Notes: generated from the letters alone by a model not told the origin. Numbered from the stretch's first letter, positions 33,792-49,123 are shown. The stretch is DNA of 64,000 bases from Paraglaciecola sp. MB-3u-78 (GCF_002835935.1 NZ_PJCF01000002.1:1-64000); one strand, 5' to 3'. A program made the numbers and translations.

Positions 33792-36791
33792 CTAACGTAG
33801 ACTTGCTGGTATCTGCTGGATAATTTTGCGTAATGTAGGTTGCGTAATATTGAGTAATTTAGCCTTTAGCTGTTGACTAAAATCCTGTTGCAATACCGCT
33901 GAAAACAATAATTTTTCAATTTCACTCCATAGGTTTTCACCTGTATGGCTGTTTATTATTTGCGCTAACATCCTGGTACAGCGAACCGTCAATTCCTGGA
34001 TTTGCGGCTGGTTAAATTGTATATCCCTAAGTTTAGCGTGACGTCGGCGCAGTGTTGATTCTGATTTATTTAACTGTTTCGCCACTTGATAAAGGCTATC
34101 CCATTTGGCTAAACATAACTCCAGCCATAGTTTTTCTAACCACAAACTGACACAGAGCACAGTCGGTTGTTGGCTCGCCATAATCACTACTTCGCTTAGC
34201 ACCATGTCTATTTGTTGTAGATCATCATCAGTCGGGGCGGCAATAGATGCTATGGGCGCCCCAGAGTTAACATCGTTGTTAGCCGTGTCATTGCTATCAT
34301 GCAGATCGTCTAAGTCTAAATGTTCAGGTTCGACAACAGACCCTGAACATAGGATCACGGCGCGCATGATGCAGTTTCGCAATTCACGAACGTTTCCCGG
34401 CCACCCATAAGCGCATAACTTACTGATAGCCGTATCCGAAAATCCCCTGATCTTTTTATTATATTGCTGACTAAATTTGTGCAAAAAGTGTTGTGATAAT
34501 AAGAGCGGGTCATCATCACGCTGATGCAATGGCGGTAAATTGAGGGTAAATACATTGATGCGATAAAATAAATCAGCGCGGAAACGCCCTGCAGCGACTT
34601 CATCCGTTAAGTTACGGTTGGTGGCCAGTATCAACCTAACATCGACTTTTTGTACCCGTTGATCGCCTACAGCTACATAGGTTTTTTCTTGTACAAAACG
34701 CAATAATTTCGATTGTATATCTAAGGGTAGCTCCCCAACTTCATCAAGAAACAGTGTACCACCATCAGCCTGAGCAATCAGACCTGGCTGGTCACTGCTT
34801 GCCCCAGTAAACGCACCCTTTCTATGACCAAATAATTCACTTTCGATAAGTTGTCTCACTAGGGTACTGCAATCTACGGTGATAAAGGGTTTGTCAGGAT
34901 GTAAACTTTGCTTGTGGATCTGCAAAGCAATCCCCTCCTTACCTGTGCCAGACTCACCAATAACCAGTACCGATACATCGGTAGGAGCGACAAGTTGCAC
35001 CTGTTGCATCAATGCGTGCATGGCTGGCGATTCAAATAATAACGCTTGCTCACCAGATTGCTGAGGTGCCACAACCTGGTTGTTTTTATCTTGCTGCAAA
35101 AGGATGATACGGTCGATTTCGGCGGCTAAATTCGGTGTAACTTGTTGCAACTTTCCGATACACGTTTCAGCGAAACTCTGCTCTTGTCTTTTCCAAAAGA
35201 CCGTCAACACACCTAAACATTTCCCCTTAATAACAAGGGGAATAACAGCACTGTAATAGGATACTAATTTATTAAAAGGAATAATGTCGCTAGCACACGC
35301 AGCCAATTTACTATTTTTTTGCACCCAGTGATGAATTTTTGCTACGTCTACCTCGTCGCTAATAGCACTGCAGGATAAACTCGTTAAATTATCACCTTGT
35401 TTCAAATACAGTCCGCTAAATTCGCTTTGCAAGCCTGTAGTGAGTAACTGGCAAATTTGTGTGGAAAATGAGTGTAAAGAGTGAGTAGTGCCAATAAGAC
35501 GAATAATGTCCCACTGCAAAGTCATTAACCTAAAGTCATCCCCTGGCACCTCACAGAACTTGCCACTCATAGGATCCAAATTGGCCAATATTTTAGTATC
35601 TAATTGTGCTTGCCAACTCACAAGCTTACCACCATCTATACTACGAGCAGCTTGCATCGCAGAATTTGCGCGGCGAAATAATTCCAATGACGATTGCTGG
35701 CCTAATTGCTCTTCGGCTTCCATAGTGGCCAAACCCACACTGAACTCTAGATTGATTTTCTTGTGCGAAAATAGCTTATTACCCAGCATTTTTAGCATGC
35801 GTGTAGCCAAGATCTGCCCTTGTTGTTCGTTGGTATCAGGTAAATATGCTGCAAATACAGCCCCCTTATAACGACTAGCAAAATCATCTGTACGCAACAT
35901 GTTAGCTATATTAAGCATGATCTCATTGAGCACCTGATCCCCCAGTTCCCGGCCATACTCTTGATTACAATCAGAGAAACCATCAGGATTGATCAGCAAT
36001 AAGGTCACCGGTTCTCCAGGAGCCTTCAATTCATCGGCCCACTCCTGATTTTGCCAACTGGCCACCTGGCGCAAAATAAGGAGCGTCTCATCATTATGCA
36101 GCGGCCCAACAAAGCCGTCTGCCATTATGACAGTGTTATCTAACTGAATGGGAAAAGGCGGTAATCTGGTCATCGAATGCGTCCCCTTCACATCCGATAG
36201 AATATGCTGCATTCTGTTCTTAGCCATACTCGAGGGAATTTGTAAGCTAGCAAACCAGTCTTGGCCCACTGCAGGTTGCCCCGACGCCCCCAGCAAGGTT
36301 GACAACTGTGGGTTAAGCCTAACGATTTTGCCATCGGTATTTAAGATTAGCGATAACTCGCCAATGCAGTCAGACAATAAGGCGAGTTTATGCACAACAC
36401 GTTGTCTATCTTGGATCTGGTTATTGTTGTGTTTCAACAAGGATAAAATCGTCAGTAATGCACCTGACGCTCGCCAATCCACAAACCAATGGCTGGGCAA
36501 TGGGAGATGGCTGGCCAAATCGTCTGTATTATCAGCTAACCAATATACTTGCTGATTTGCCAAGCTGTGCTGGTGAGCAAGAGAATTTGCGTGCCCTTTA
36601 TCCTGACAAACCACCAGCATCAGTCCTTGCGGCTCAGATTTACCCAGCGGCGTCACCTCAAAGTGAAATTCTGTTTTTGCCACTAGCGACTGTAACTCAG
36701 TGACGATGGGGCCATGGTCTTGCCCAACATAAAGTGTAATTCGCTCTGCACCATCAGCTTCAGGGGCACTAACCGGATAAGCTGTCAGCAT
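33792..36791 (-). CDS. Sigma-54-dependent regulator with degenerate GGDEF-like and GAF domains
   Basis: A 999-residue bacterial enhancer-binding protein. Order: unassigned N-terminus (1-135), PAS-like (about 140-240), a GGDEF-like domain (about 250-390) whose active loop reads YKGAVFAAY instead of GGDEF, GAF-like (about 420-570), then a sigma-54 AAA+ domain. The last has Walker A GESGTGKE (about 612), GAFTGA (about 660) and Walker B LFLDEVGE (about 680). The C-terminal 130 residues contain two helix-turn-helix-like stretches (LYQVAKQLNKSESTLRRRH and LLNITQPTLRKIIQQ). The AAA+ core is complete, so it should activate RNA polymerase with sigma-54. The degenerate cyclase domain may sense GTP or c-di-GMP, or be structural. 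It overlaps the REC-GGDEF-EAL gene by 7 bases, so it is in one operon with it and the hybrid kinase. Confidence 0.87.
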   Translation of the reverse strand: MLTAYPVSAPEADGAERITLYVGQDHGPIVTELQSLVAKTEFHFEVTPLGKSEPQGLMLVVCQDKGHANSLAHQHSLANQQVYWLADNTDDLASHLPLPSHWFVDWRASGALLTILSLLKHNNNQIQDRQRVVHKLALLSDCIGELSLILNTDGKIVRLNPQLSTLLGASGQPAVGQDWFASLQIPSSMAKNRMQHILSDVKGTHSMTRLPPFPIQLDNTVIMADGFVGPLHNDETLLILRQVASWQNQEWADELKAPGEPVTLLLINPDGFSDCNQEYGRELGDQVLNEIMLNIANMLRTDDFASRYKGAVFAAYLPDTNEQQGQILATRMLKMLGNKLFSHKKINLEFSVGLATMEAEEQLGQQSSLELFRRANSAMQAARSIDGGKLVSWQAQLDTKILANLDPMSGKFCEVPGDDFRLMTLQWDIIRLIGTTHSLHSFSTQICQLLTTGLQSEFSGLYLKQGDNLTSLSCSAISDEVDVAKIHHWVQKNSKLAACASDIIPFNKLVSYYSAVIPLVIKGKCLGVLTVFWKRQEQSFAETCIGKLQQVTPNLAAEIDRIILLQQDKNNQVVAPQQSGEQALLFESPAMHALMQQVQLVAPTDVSVLVIGESGTGKEGIALQIHKQSLHPDKPFITVDCSTLVRQLIESELFGHRKGAFTGASSDQPGLIAQADGGTLFLDEVGELPLDIQSKLLRFVQEKTYVAVGDQRVQKVDVRLILATNRNLTDEVAAGRFRADLFYRINVFTLNLPPLHQRDDDPLLLSQHFLHKFSQQYNKKIRGFSDTAISKLCAYGWPGNVRELRNCIMRAVILCSGSVVEPEHLDLDDLHDSNDTANNDVNSGAPIASIAAPTDDDLQQIDMVLSEVVIMASQQPTVLCVSLWLEKLWLELCLAKWDSLYQVAKQLNKSESTLRRRHAKLRDIQFNQPQIQELTVRCTRMLAQIINSHTGENLWSEIEKLLFSAVLQQDFSQQLKAKLLNITQPTLRKIIQQIPASLR

Positions 36792-38537
36792 ACCTCTGAC
36801 ATCAGGTGGCTAAAGTCTTGGCTTAACAAAGCGGGAATATATTGAGCGGCTACCGGGCGAGAAAATAAATAACCTTGCAGTAATAACTGTTTTGATTTTT
36901 GCAAGATCGCAATCTGGCTGCTGTACTCAATGCCTTCAGCAATCACCCCTAGTTTTAAGCTTCCAGCCAATGCCAATATGGCTTCAACAATCGCCCGATC
37001 ATCAGGTGCTGAATTGATATCGCACATAAACGAGCGGTCAATTTTGAGAATATCTATAGGGAACCGTTTAAGGTAGCTAAGTGAAGAGTAACCGGTACCA
37101 AAATCGTCAACGGCCAGCGATATACCTAAGGATTTTAACTCGATCAAACGCGCGATATTCTCTTCGGCATCACTCATGATCACCGATTCAGTTAACTCTA
37201 ATTCAAGTAACGACGGGGGTAACTGACTTAATTTTAATACACTAGCTACAATCTGTGTAAAATCGTGTTGTCTAAATTGATGGGCCGAAACATTGATCGC
37301 CATGCGAACAGGTGTTCCCATGTCCATCCATTTTTTAGCCTGATAGCACCCTTGTTCTAACACTTGTCGCCCGAGTTCCGTGATCAAGCCTGTTTCCTCA
37401 GCAATAGGAATAAACTCATCTGGAGGAATCATGCCACCTTGGGGTGGAAACCAGCGCACCAAAGCCTCGACGCCTACAATACGTCCCGAGTCGGCACATA
37501 TCTGGGGTTGGTAAAAAGGGACTATTTCATGGTTTTTAAGCGCCTGACGCAGGTCTTGCTCCAGTTGCAAACGAGCAGCCGCTTTGGCGTTCATAGAATC
37601 TTGATACAACTTAAAACAGCAACCACCGGATTGCTTGGCAAAATACATGGCGGTATCGGCATTTTTGAGCAAAGTTTGCCCATTTTCACCGTCGTAGGGA
37701 AATATCGAAATCCCTATACTTGGGGTGATCACCACCTCAAATCGATCTAATTGAAAAGGTCTACTTAAGCTACGGATAATACTTTCAGCCAGCAGCACGG
37801 CCTCATTAGGATCGTTTACGCGGCTCAGAAAAATAGTAAACTCGTCGCCGCCAAAACTAAAAAGTGGAGGTTCTTGGGTTGCTAATGTGCCCCCCATTTG
37901 AGCAAACACATCACCGTCTCGCAAATTGGCTTGTAAACGAAGTGCCACCTTTTTCAATAGCTGGTCGCCGTAACTGTACCCCATAGTGTCGTTTATACGT
38001 TTGAATCGATCGAGGTCAATAAATAGCATGGCCGCTTGATAATTGTTACGCTGTGCCATGGCTAAAGAATGTGGCAGGTCTTGCATTAAATACTGACGAT
38101 TGGGTAGACCCGTTAGGGGATCGTAAAATGCAAGTTTATAAAGCTCCTGCTTTTGCGTAATCAAATCTTCAAAGGCTTGGCTGGCGCGCAAAATATAGTT
38201 AACGCGCTCACCCAGGATCGGCCACTTAATGGGCTTGGCAATAAAGTCTGTTGCCCCCACTGCGTAAGATTTGTGAATAGAATCCAGATCGTCGGAACCG
38301 GTTACCATAATAATCGGAATATGCTTGCCTTTTTCATGGCCGCGAATATATTGACAGACTTCAAACCCGTTCATTTTTGGCATAGACACGTCTAGCAATA
38401 TTAAAGCTGGGGTATGTTTTTCAAAGAACTCGATTGCGCGCTGGCCATTTTCCGCTTCTAATACCTCAATGCTGTCGGTGGCGAGGGTTTCTTTCATTAA
38501 AATCCGAGCGGTGAGATCATCATCACACACCAGAATT

Positions 38538-38560
<23 letters not shown>
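36785..38560 (-). CDS. Response regulator REC-GGDEF-EAL
   Basis: A bifunctional c-di-GMP enzyme under receiver control. I place the start at the ATG at 38560 (MTVENTIKILVCDDD), giving 591 residues; the ATG at 38608 would add 16 residues and extend further into the kinase gene. REC occupies about 1-125 (CDDD, LLDVSMPKMNG phospho-Asp, VTGSDD, Lys in IAKP). GGDEF occupies about 150-320 with an intact FSFGGDEF. EAL occupies about 335-590 with GVEALVRW, LTESV, DDFGTGYSSLSYL and VIAEGIE, so both activities may work. It is the natural target of the hybrid kinase encoded just upstream. Confidence 0.93.
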
Positions 38561-43058
<4,498 letters not shown>

Positions 43059-43336
43059 AAGTGCCTAACGTTTTTTATTTTTGTAAATAAACCATCCTAA
43101 AGCCTGATATAAGTCTATAAATCAGTTTTATATAACCCTTTGAACGGTAAAACCAGTGCATATTGGAAGAATTAAGGCCGTTGTAGCCACAATACAGACA
43201 CTAATATGAACGATTGCTACTTGTGTATAAATAGCGACAAAGCAGTGATGCGTCAAGCCCGAGGATAGGCTTTTACACAGACCCCGTAATAACCATGAAA
43301 ACACGGTTCCTGCGGTTATTACGAGGTTGGCACAAC

Positions 43337-45520
43337 TTATTCTTGCAGCATGAAGTTTTCTTGATTCATGTGTGCTTCTTCCCACATAAAGGCCTCTTCC
43401 CACATAAAGGCTTCTTCCCACATAAAGGCTTCTTCCCACATAAAGGCCTCTTCCCACATGAAGGCTTCTTCCCACATAAAGGCTTCTTCCCACATGAAGG
43501 CTTCTTCCCACATGAAGGCTTCTTCCCACATGAAGGCTTCTTCCCACATAAAGGCTTCTTCCCACATAAAGGCTTCTTCCCATACCTCGAACTCGAACCC
43601 TTTGATGTAGTAGTTGCCGTTTACATCTTTACGGGCCGCGCCCATGTAGTGTTGCTCACCACTTAGATCAGCAGCGATATCCAAGCCGTTATTAGCGCAA
43701 CCCGATTCTTTGGATTCAACAGCCCGAACAGCATTCACACTTCCCGCACCCTGCTGGAAAGGGCTATAAGCTAATTTCCCATCAACCTGAGCCATAGTGG
43801 TGCTGCTCATAAGACGACATTTCACATCGTTAGCACTCAAACCGGGATCGTTTTGCAGCATAAGCGCGACAATACCGCTTACTACCCCAGAGGATTGTGA
43901 GGTACCCGACATAATAAAGCGATCTTCTCCCACCTTATACTGGGGGAATTTACTTGGCACATACATATCTTTGCTGGCCAAACTAAACATATGGCCACCC
44001 GGTGCCACCAGATCAGGCTTAATAAAGGCTTCGTGCGTTGGGCCTTGTGATGAAAATGACAGTAAGGTGTCATCATTTTGGTTGTCTTGGGTATAATTAT
44101 CGCTGATGCCACCTACGCTAATAACGTAAGGTACGTTTGCAGGCACACCAATAGTCATGGCTTTTGGTCCAGTATTACCGGCAGAGGTAACCACCACTAT
44201 GTCCTTTTCCCATAACGTCATAACAGCTTGGTTTATAGCATCATTCCAATAGTTCGAACGGGGCGGCGCACCAAAGGATAAATTCACAACGCGAATATTC
44301 AGTGCTTCGTGATTATCAGCGATGTACTGTAACCCGCGCAGCACATTCAGATAGGTACTATGTCCATCTTCGTAAAACGCCTTAACTACCACTAAGTTGG
44401 CATCAGGCGCGACCCCCTGATAATAACTACGCATTTTGCCATCAACGACCACGCGGTCACTGTTAGCAATAATACCGGTAATATGAGTACCGTGACTGTT
44501 TTCATCGGTGACACTTTGCGCGGCAACGTCTCTATCCTCAATCGCATCGTAGGCCGCCTTGATCCTGGTGTTGTTAGCGGTGTCGTTACTTAGGGCGCTA
44601 TGAGCAGCCCAAAGGCCACTGTCAACAACGGCGACAGTCACATTAGTTCCGGTAATACCTTTATCATGTAGCTCGTCAGCACCGATTTGGTTGACATAAT
44701 AGCTGTTGCTGTCGCCTTCATTCGCTTGAGTGTCATAGCCTTTAACTAAGCTTCTGTCACAGTTTTCTTTGAAACTTACATCCATCGAAAAGTCGCGTTG
44801 CTGGTAATTTTTAACGCCATCTTTTATAAGCGAATTTGCAAACGAAACTTCAACCGTCACATCTTCATAAGGGTCTAATTTTGCAAAATCTTGTAGATAT
44901 GTGATGTCGATAGATAATTCATTTGAATCAGTGCTTAATGCTCCCGAATAGACCGGTGTACCGTTCACTGCAACAGTAAGAACAGACCCTAACGCTTCGG
45001 GCCATTTGAATAGCATATGTTCAATGTTAGCCTGAATATCCCGGGCGTTATACAAATTCCAACGAATGCTATTGTCTGTCAACTGAGCAACGTGGCTGCC
45101 ATATACCAGGCAGTTGTTAAGAGAGCCCGACGTAAAAACAGGCCCATTTTTAGTCACCGTCATTAACGTTGATAACTTTTTCAGTAACACTAATTGTTTG
45201 TCGTTAACCCGCGCCCCTATTCCATTTATTATGGGAAGTTCATGGGTGACAATCCCGCCAATTTTCTTTATTTGGTCCCGCAGCACGGCAATCTCAGCGC
45301 CTTGGATCAAGACTTCGTTGTGCCTTTCCAGGACGTTACTCAAAACCGGTTCCTGTTTAGGAGCTTCTAAAGGACCCGGCGTTTTAGAGGTATTGACACT
45401 TTTTACAATGTCAGTCACCCCAGAATCGGCACCGGTACCAACACCATCAATAAGTAGAGCAGCAAAGCTAACTAATACTGCAAACAACACTGCACTTTTC
45501 TTGCTAAATTTCAGTTTCAC
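43337..45520 (-). CDS. Secreted S8 subtilisin-like protease with C-terminal WEEAFM repeats
   Basis: A 727-residue exported serine protease. A signal peptide (about 1-30) and propeptide (inhibitor I9-like, about 60-115) precede the peptidase domain. Asp is in VAVVDSGLW (about 298), His in SHGTHITGI (about 343) and Ser in SGTSQSSGVVSG (about 538), all present. After about residue 650 the protein changes to eleven perfect WEEAFM hexamers and ends WEEAHMNQENFMLQE. Similar aromatic/acidic hexamer tails occur on other bacterial subtilases. The tail may be a surface-binding or autoinhibitory segment; its role is unknown. No terminator was identified downstream. Confidence 0.92.
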   Translation of the reverse strand: MKLKFSKKSAVLFAVLVSFAALLIDGVGTGADSGVTDIVKSVNTSKTPGPLEAPKQEPVLSNVLERHNEVLIQGAEIAVLRDQIKKIGGIVTHELPIINGIGARVNDKQLVLLKKLSTLMTVTKNGPVFTSGSLNNCLVYGSHVAQLTDNSIRWNLYNARDIQANIEHMLFKWPEALGSVLTVAVNGTPVYSGALSTDSNELSIDITYLQDFAKLDPYEDVTVEVSFANSLIKDGVKNYQQRDFSMDVSFKENCDRSLVKGYDTQANEGDSNSYYVNQIGADELHDKGITGTNVTVAVVDSGLWAAHSALSNDTANNTRIKAAYDAIEDRDVAAQSVTDENSHGTHITGIIANSDRVVVDGKMRSYYQGVAPDANLVVVKAFYEDGHSTYLNVLRGLQYIADNHEALNIRVVNLSFGAPPRSNYWNDAINQAVMTLWEKDIVVVTSAGNTGPKAMTIGVPANVPYVISVGGISDNYTQDNQNDDTLLSFSSQGPTHEAFIKPDLVAPGGHMFSLASKDMYVPSKFPQYKVGEDRFIMSGTSQSSGVVSGIVALMLQNDPGLSANDVKCRLMSSTTMAQVDGKLAYSPFQQGAGSVNAVRAVESKESGCANNGLDIAADLSGEQHYMGAARKDVNGNYYIKGFEFEVWEEAFMWEEAFMWEEAFMWEEAFMWEEAFMWEEAFMWEEAFMWEEAFMWEEAFMWEEAFMWEEAFMWEEAHMNQENFMLQE
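43381..43578 (-). repeat. 18-bp tandem repeat, 11 copies, encoding WEEAFM
   Basis: On the plus strand the unit is CCCACATRAAGGCYTCTT, repeated eleven times without gaps; only two positions vary. A partial unit lies at each side. Near identity predicts slippage and length variation. A long antisense open frame here is an artefact of the repeat. Confidence 0.95.
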
Positions 45521-46117
45521 TTATATCTCCATCTAAAATTAATCACGCGCTAAATAACAGGCAGTAAACCATATTAGATATTACCGATCTCTCCCCTAGT
45601 AAAGCAAGTTACATACCAATTCATATACTGTTGATTTTAATGTGCTTTTATTTAAATTGAAAAAAATGACAGGTTTAAAGCGAAAATTTTGAATGTGAAA
45701 AATGACTGCAAAACCACTTTGATTGCAATCATATTTTTTAATCTATGTGGTAAAAGGCCAACTTAGCAAGTTATTAATGGCTTGCTAAGCAAGATTACGG
45801 GTGGATGTATGATTTTATTGAAAGTGGTTTGCTCAATTTTGTGGTCAAAAAATAAAAGAAAATGAGTACAAGAGTCAATTTAAATGAACTACACATGTTA
45901 AACATGTGTTCATTTTTTTGATTTTTCTATGGCAAAGAAGTTAGAGAGGCAATAATCACCAAGTCGTGTTTTGCAATGAACAAAATGTGAAAGCCTATGT
46001 GCCTTGGTTAAATCAGTACGCTATTAAATAAAAAGTATCTATTAACCCATGGGTTTTAATGACCAATCATGCTCACCTTTGATGCATGCATTCTCATGAG
46101 GCTAATTTAAAGGATGT
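45521..46117. other. Gene-free DNA between the protease and the fumarase remnant
   Basis: I see no gene. A hairpin TACACATGTT AAACATGTGT-like palindrome lies near 45890-45913, followed by TTTTTTTGATTTTT. It could end plus-strand transcription. Confidence 0.4.
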
Positions 46118-46330
46118 TTTGGCATATAACCCAATTTTAGTGACGTCATTCAACAGTATAGTAGGTTATGAAAAGGTAGCCGAAATTGCTAAACTTGCTT
46201 ACGCGACAAAGCGGCCTATCCTCGATGTAGCAAAAAAATGACAGATATAGATCATCAAGAACTTACTAAGCTATTGGATCCTAAAGATTTAATTTCACCA
46301 TCGACGATGAAGATAAAAATGAGAATTTAA
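46118..46330 (+). pseudogene. Fumarase/aspartase superfamily C-terminal remnant
   Basis: Translation in one frame gives NPILVTSFNSIVGYEKVAEI then AKLAYATKRPILDVAKK and a stop. One frame over it continues MTDIDHQELTKLLDPKDLIS. Together these match the C-terminal end of class II fumarate hydratase and aspartate ammonia-lyase (N-P-x-GYEKAA...LLDP). One extra A in the run near 46235 breaks the frame, and the first about 400 codons are missing. It sits directly upstream of acnA, so a fumarase- or aspartase-like gene once lay here. Confidence 0.75.
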
Positions 46331-46354
46331 CTTTCAAACAAAAGAGGAATCACA

Positions 46355-49066
46355 GTGAAGTCATCCAATAAATATATATCAACCCTGACGATACAAGATA
46401 AAAGCTATCAATATTTTGACTTGAACAGTGCCGGTAAAAACATAAAACGACTACCTCTGACTGCCAAAATTTTGTTAGAAAACCTGCTGCGCCATAGCAA
46501 TGAACAGTATGTCCAGCCAGAAGATATTCAAACCTTGGCTAGATGGGACACAAGCTCTTCATTAGATACCGAGATCGCCTTTGTGCCTTCCAGAGTCATA
46601 TTACAAGATTTTACCGGGGTACCAGCCATAGTTGATCTGGCCGCCATGCGCGATGCAATGTTAGATTTAGGCGGCGACCCGAATAAAATCAACCCACTAA
46701 AACCCGTCGATTTAGTGATCGATCATTCTATTATGGTAGATGAGTTTGGGAGCCAAGATTCGTTTAAACACAACACTGAAATTGAGGTGCAGCGTAACAA
46801 AGAGCGCTATCAGTTCTTAAAATGGGGCCAAAGTGCCTTTACTAACTTCAAAGTTGTGCCACCAGGTAAAGGGATCGTGCATCAAGTCAACTTGGAATAT
46901 CTCGCCCGAGTGACCTTTGTTGAAAAACAAGACGGCATGGAAATATTGTTCCCTGATACGCTAGTAGGAACAGACTCGCACACGACAATGATAAATGGCT
47001 TAGGGGTTCTAGGTTGGGGGGTCGGTGGCATTGAGGCAGAAGCGGCTATGCTTGGCCAACCGGTCACCATGTTAATACCAGAAGTCATCGGTATGCAGTT
47101 GACCGGTAAATTGCCAGCAGGTGCTACGGCCACCGATTTGGTGTTGGCGGTTACTCAGCAACTGCGCAAATTTGGTGTGGTAGGAAAATTTGTTGAATTT
47201 TTTGGTACTGGGATACAACACTTAACCGTTGCTGATCGTGCAACCATAGCCAACATGTCACCGGAATATGGTGCAACTTGTGGTTTATTTCCTATCGATG
47301 AACAAACCATTAAATATCTAGCGTTGACGGGGCGCAGTCAGCATCAAATAGACATCATAGAAGCGTATTCCAAAGCGCAGGGAATGTGGGGAAGTGAAGC
47401 TCAGGAAGAAGCTCAATACCACGACACTTTACAGCTTGATTTAACCAAGGTTGTTTCCGCCATTGCCGGGCCTAAACGTCCGCAAGATAGAATTAATTTA
47501 GACGATGCTTCAAGGGCATTTAAAAAATGGATAACTGAGCAAAAAGATCTCGCTATTGCTCCAGAAGATAGCCAACAAGGTCGTTTTGAGAGTGAAGGTG
47601 GGCCATTAAATGAACCCTCAAAAACCAGTGTTTCTTGTCATTACAATGGACAAGATTTTGAACTGGATGAGGGAGCTGTGGTCATTGCCGCGATTACCAG
47701 TTGCACCAACACGTCGAATCCATCGGTATTAGTTGCTGCTGCACTATTAGCCAAAAAAGCCAATGAACTGGGTCTACAGGCAAAACCTTGGGTAAAAACA
47801 AGTTTCGCTCCTGGCTCGCAGGTGGTCACAGAATATTTAAACAAAGCGGGCTTATCTAAAGAGCTTGATCAAATGGGTTTTAACTTGGTGGGTTACGGTT
47901 GTACTACGTGCATAGGTAACTCAGGTCCCTTACCTGAACCCATCTCTAAGGCGATAAGAGAAGGTAAACTAACGGTCACCTCGGTATTGTCTGGCAACCG
48001 TAACTTTGAAGGCCGGATACATTCTGATGTAAAAGCAAATTACCTAGCGTCACCGCCACTAGTGGTAGCCTATGCAATTGCCGGTAATATGAATATTGAT
48101 GTGACTAAAGAGCCTTTAGGAACTAGCAAAGAAGGCAAACCTGTTTACCTCAGGGACTTGTGGCCAGACCACGACACGATCCAGAGTATAGTCACAGAAG
48201 TTGTCAACGAAGCGATGTTTACTGATAAGTATGGAAGCATTTATGAAGGTGATGAGGTATGGCAAAACCTAGAAGCGGTTGATGCCAACATTTACAATTG
48301 GCCTGAAAGTACCTATGTCAAAAAGCCCAGCTTTTTTACCGATATGCCCGCTCAACCTGAGGATGTAAAAGCGATTGAGAATGCACGTTGTTTATTGAAG
48401 TTGGCCGACAGTGTCACTACCGATCATATTTCACCTGCGGGATCCATTGGCAACGATACACCAGCTGCCGAGTACCTGCGTAAAAACCAGATTGAGCCTA
48501 AAGACTTTAACTCTTATGGTTCCCGTCGTGGTAATCACGAAGTGATGATACGCGGTACCTTTGCCAACGTTCGACTTCGCAACGAACTCGCCCCTGGCAC
48601 AGAAGGTGGGTTTACCTGCAAGCAGCCTAGTGGTGAGGAAATGACCGTGTTTGCGGCAGCGCAGCAATATATCGCTGATAATGTGCCTACAATTGTGGTT
48701 GCGGGTAAAGAATATGGCACCGGCAGCTCTCGTGATTGGGCCGCGAAAGGACCATTATTACTGGGAGTAAAGGCAGTCATTGCAGAAACTTACGAGCGAA
48801 TTCATCGCTCTAACCTGATTGGTATGGGGATTTTGCCCTTACAATTTATGTCAGGAGATGGAGCGAACACCTATGAGTTGGATGGCACAGAGCGCTACTC
48901 TATTGAAGCGGTGCAAGCAAAGCAAAAACAAGCCAAGGTAAAGGTTACAAGGGAAGACGGTAGTGAGTTCAGTTTTAATACCGACATTCGCATTGATACG
49001 CCAAATGAGTTTGAATACTTCCGACACGGCGGCATTTTGCAATATGTGATACGTTCATTGCTATAG
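46355..49066 (+). CDS. acnA: Aconitate hydratase A
   Basis: A TCA-cycle enzyme interconverting citrate and isocitrate through cis-aconitate, using a [4Fe-4S] cluster. It has 903 residues, the usual AcnA/IRP1 length. Cluster ligands are CTNTSNP (about 449) and YGCTTCIGNSG (about 517, two Cys). Other landmarks are VGTDSHTTMINGLGVLGWGVGG and the C-terminal swivel domain with YGTGSSRDWAAKG. The start is GTG with AGAGGA ten bases upstream. It converges with an isocitrate dehydrogenase gene, pairing consecutive reactions of the cycle, and shares a bidirectional terminator with it. Confidence 0.96.
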   Translation: MKSSNKYISTLTIQDKSYQYFDLNSAGKNIKRLPLTAKILLENLLRHSNEQYVQPEDIQTLARWDTSSSLDTEIAFVPSRVILQDFTGVPAIVDLAAMRDAMLDLGGDPNKINPLKPVDLVIDHSIMVDEFGSQDSFKHNTEIEVQRNKERYQFLKWGQSAFTNFKVVPPGKGIVHQVNLEYLARVTFVEKQDGMEILFPDTLVGTDSHTTMINGLGVLGWGVGGIEAEAAMLGQPVTMLIPEVIGMQLTGKLPAGATATDLVLAVTQQLRKFGVVGKFVEFFGTGIQHLTVADRATIANMSPEYGATCGLFPIDEQTIKYLALTGRSQHQIDIIEAYSKAQGMWGSEAQEEAQYHDTLQLDLTKVVSAIAGPKRPQDRINLDDASRAFKKWITEQKDLAIAPEDSQQGRFESEGGPLNEPSKTSVSCHYNGQDFELDEGAVVIAAITSCTNTSNPSVLVAAALLAKKANELGLQAKPWVKTSFAPGSQVVTEYLNKAGLSKELDQMGFNLVGYGCTTCIGNSGPLPEPISKAIREGKLTVTSVLSGNRNFEGRIHSDVKANYLASPPLVVAYAIAGNMNIDVTKEPLGTSKEGKPVYLRDLWPDHDTIQSIVTEVVNEAMFTDKYGSIYEGDEVWQNLEAVDANIYNWPESTYVKKPSFFTDMPAQPEDVKAIENARCLLKLADSVTTDHISPAGSIGNDTPAAEYLRKNQIEPKDFNSYGSRRGNHEVMIRGTFANVRLRNELAPGTEGGFTCKQPSGEEMTVFAAAQQYIADNVPTIVVAGKEYGTGSSRDWAAKGPLLLGVKAVIAETYERIHRSNLIGMGILPLQFMSGDGANTYELDGTERYSIEAVQAKQKQAKVKVTREDGSEFSFNTDIRIDTPNEFEYFRHGGILQYVIRSLL

Positions 49067-49086
49067 AAAAATTAGTTTAAAAGTGG

Positions 49087-49116
49087 AATAAGGCTCTCTT
49101 TACAGAGAGCCTTATT
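49087..49116. terminator. Bidirectional terminator between acnA and icd
   Basis: Perfect 12-bp stem AATAAGGCTCTC / GAGAGCCTTATT with loop TTTACA. It serves both convergent genes, whose stops lie 20 and 8 bases away. Confidence 0.85.
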
Positions 49117-49123
49117 TAATAGC

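Noticed and set aside
43381-43578. Possible CRISPR array in the protease gene
   Set aside because: The 18-bp units are contiguous, without spacers, and in frame with the protein.
43128-43583. Minus-strand frame with GRSLYV/GRSLHV repeats and plus-strand FPHKG/SSHIKA frames
   Set aside because: All are shadows of the 18-bp WEEAFM repeat of the subtilase; the protease frame has the signal peptide and triad.
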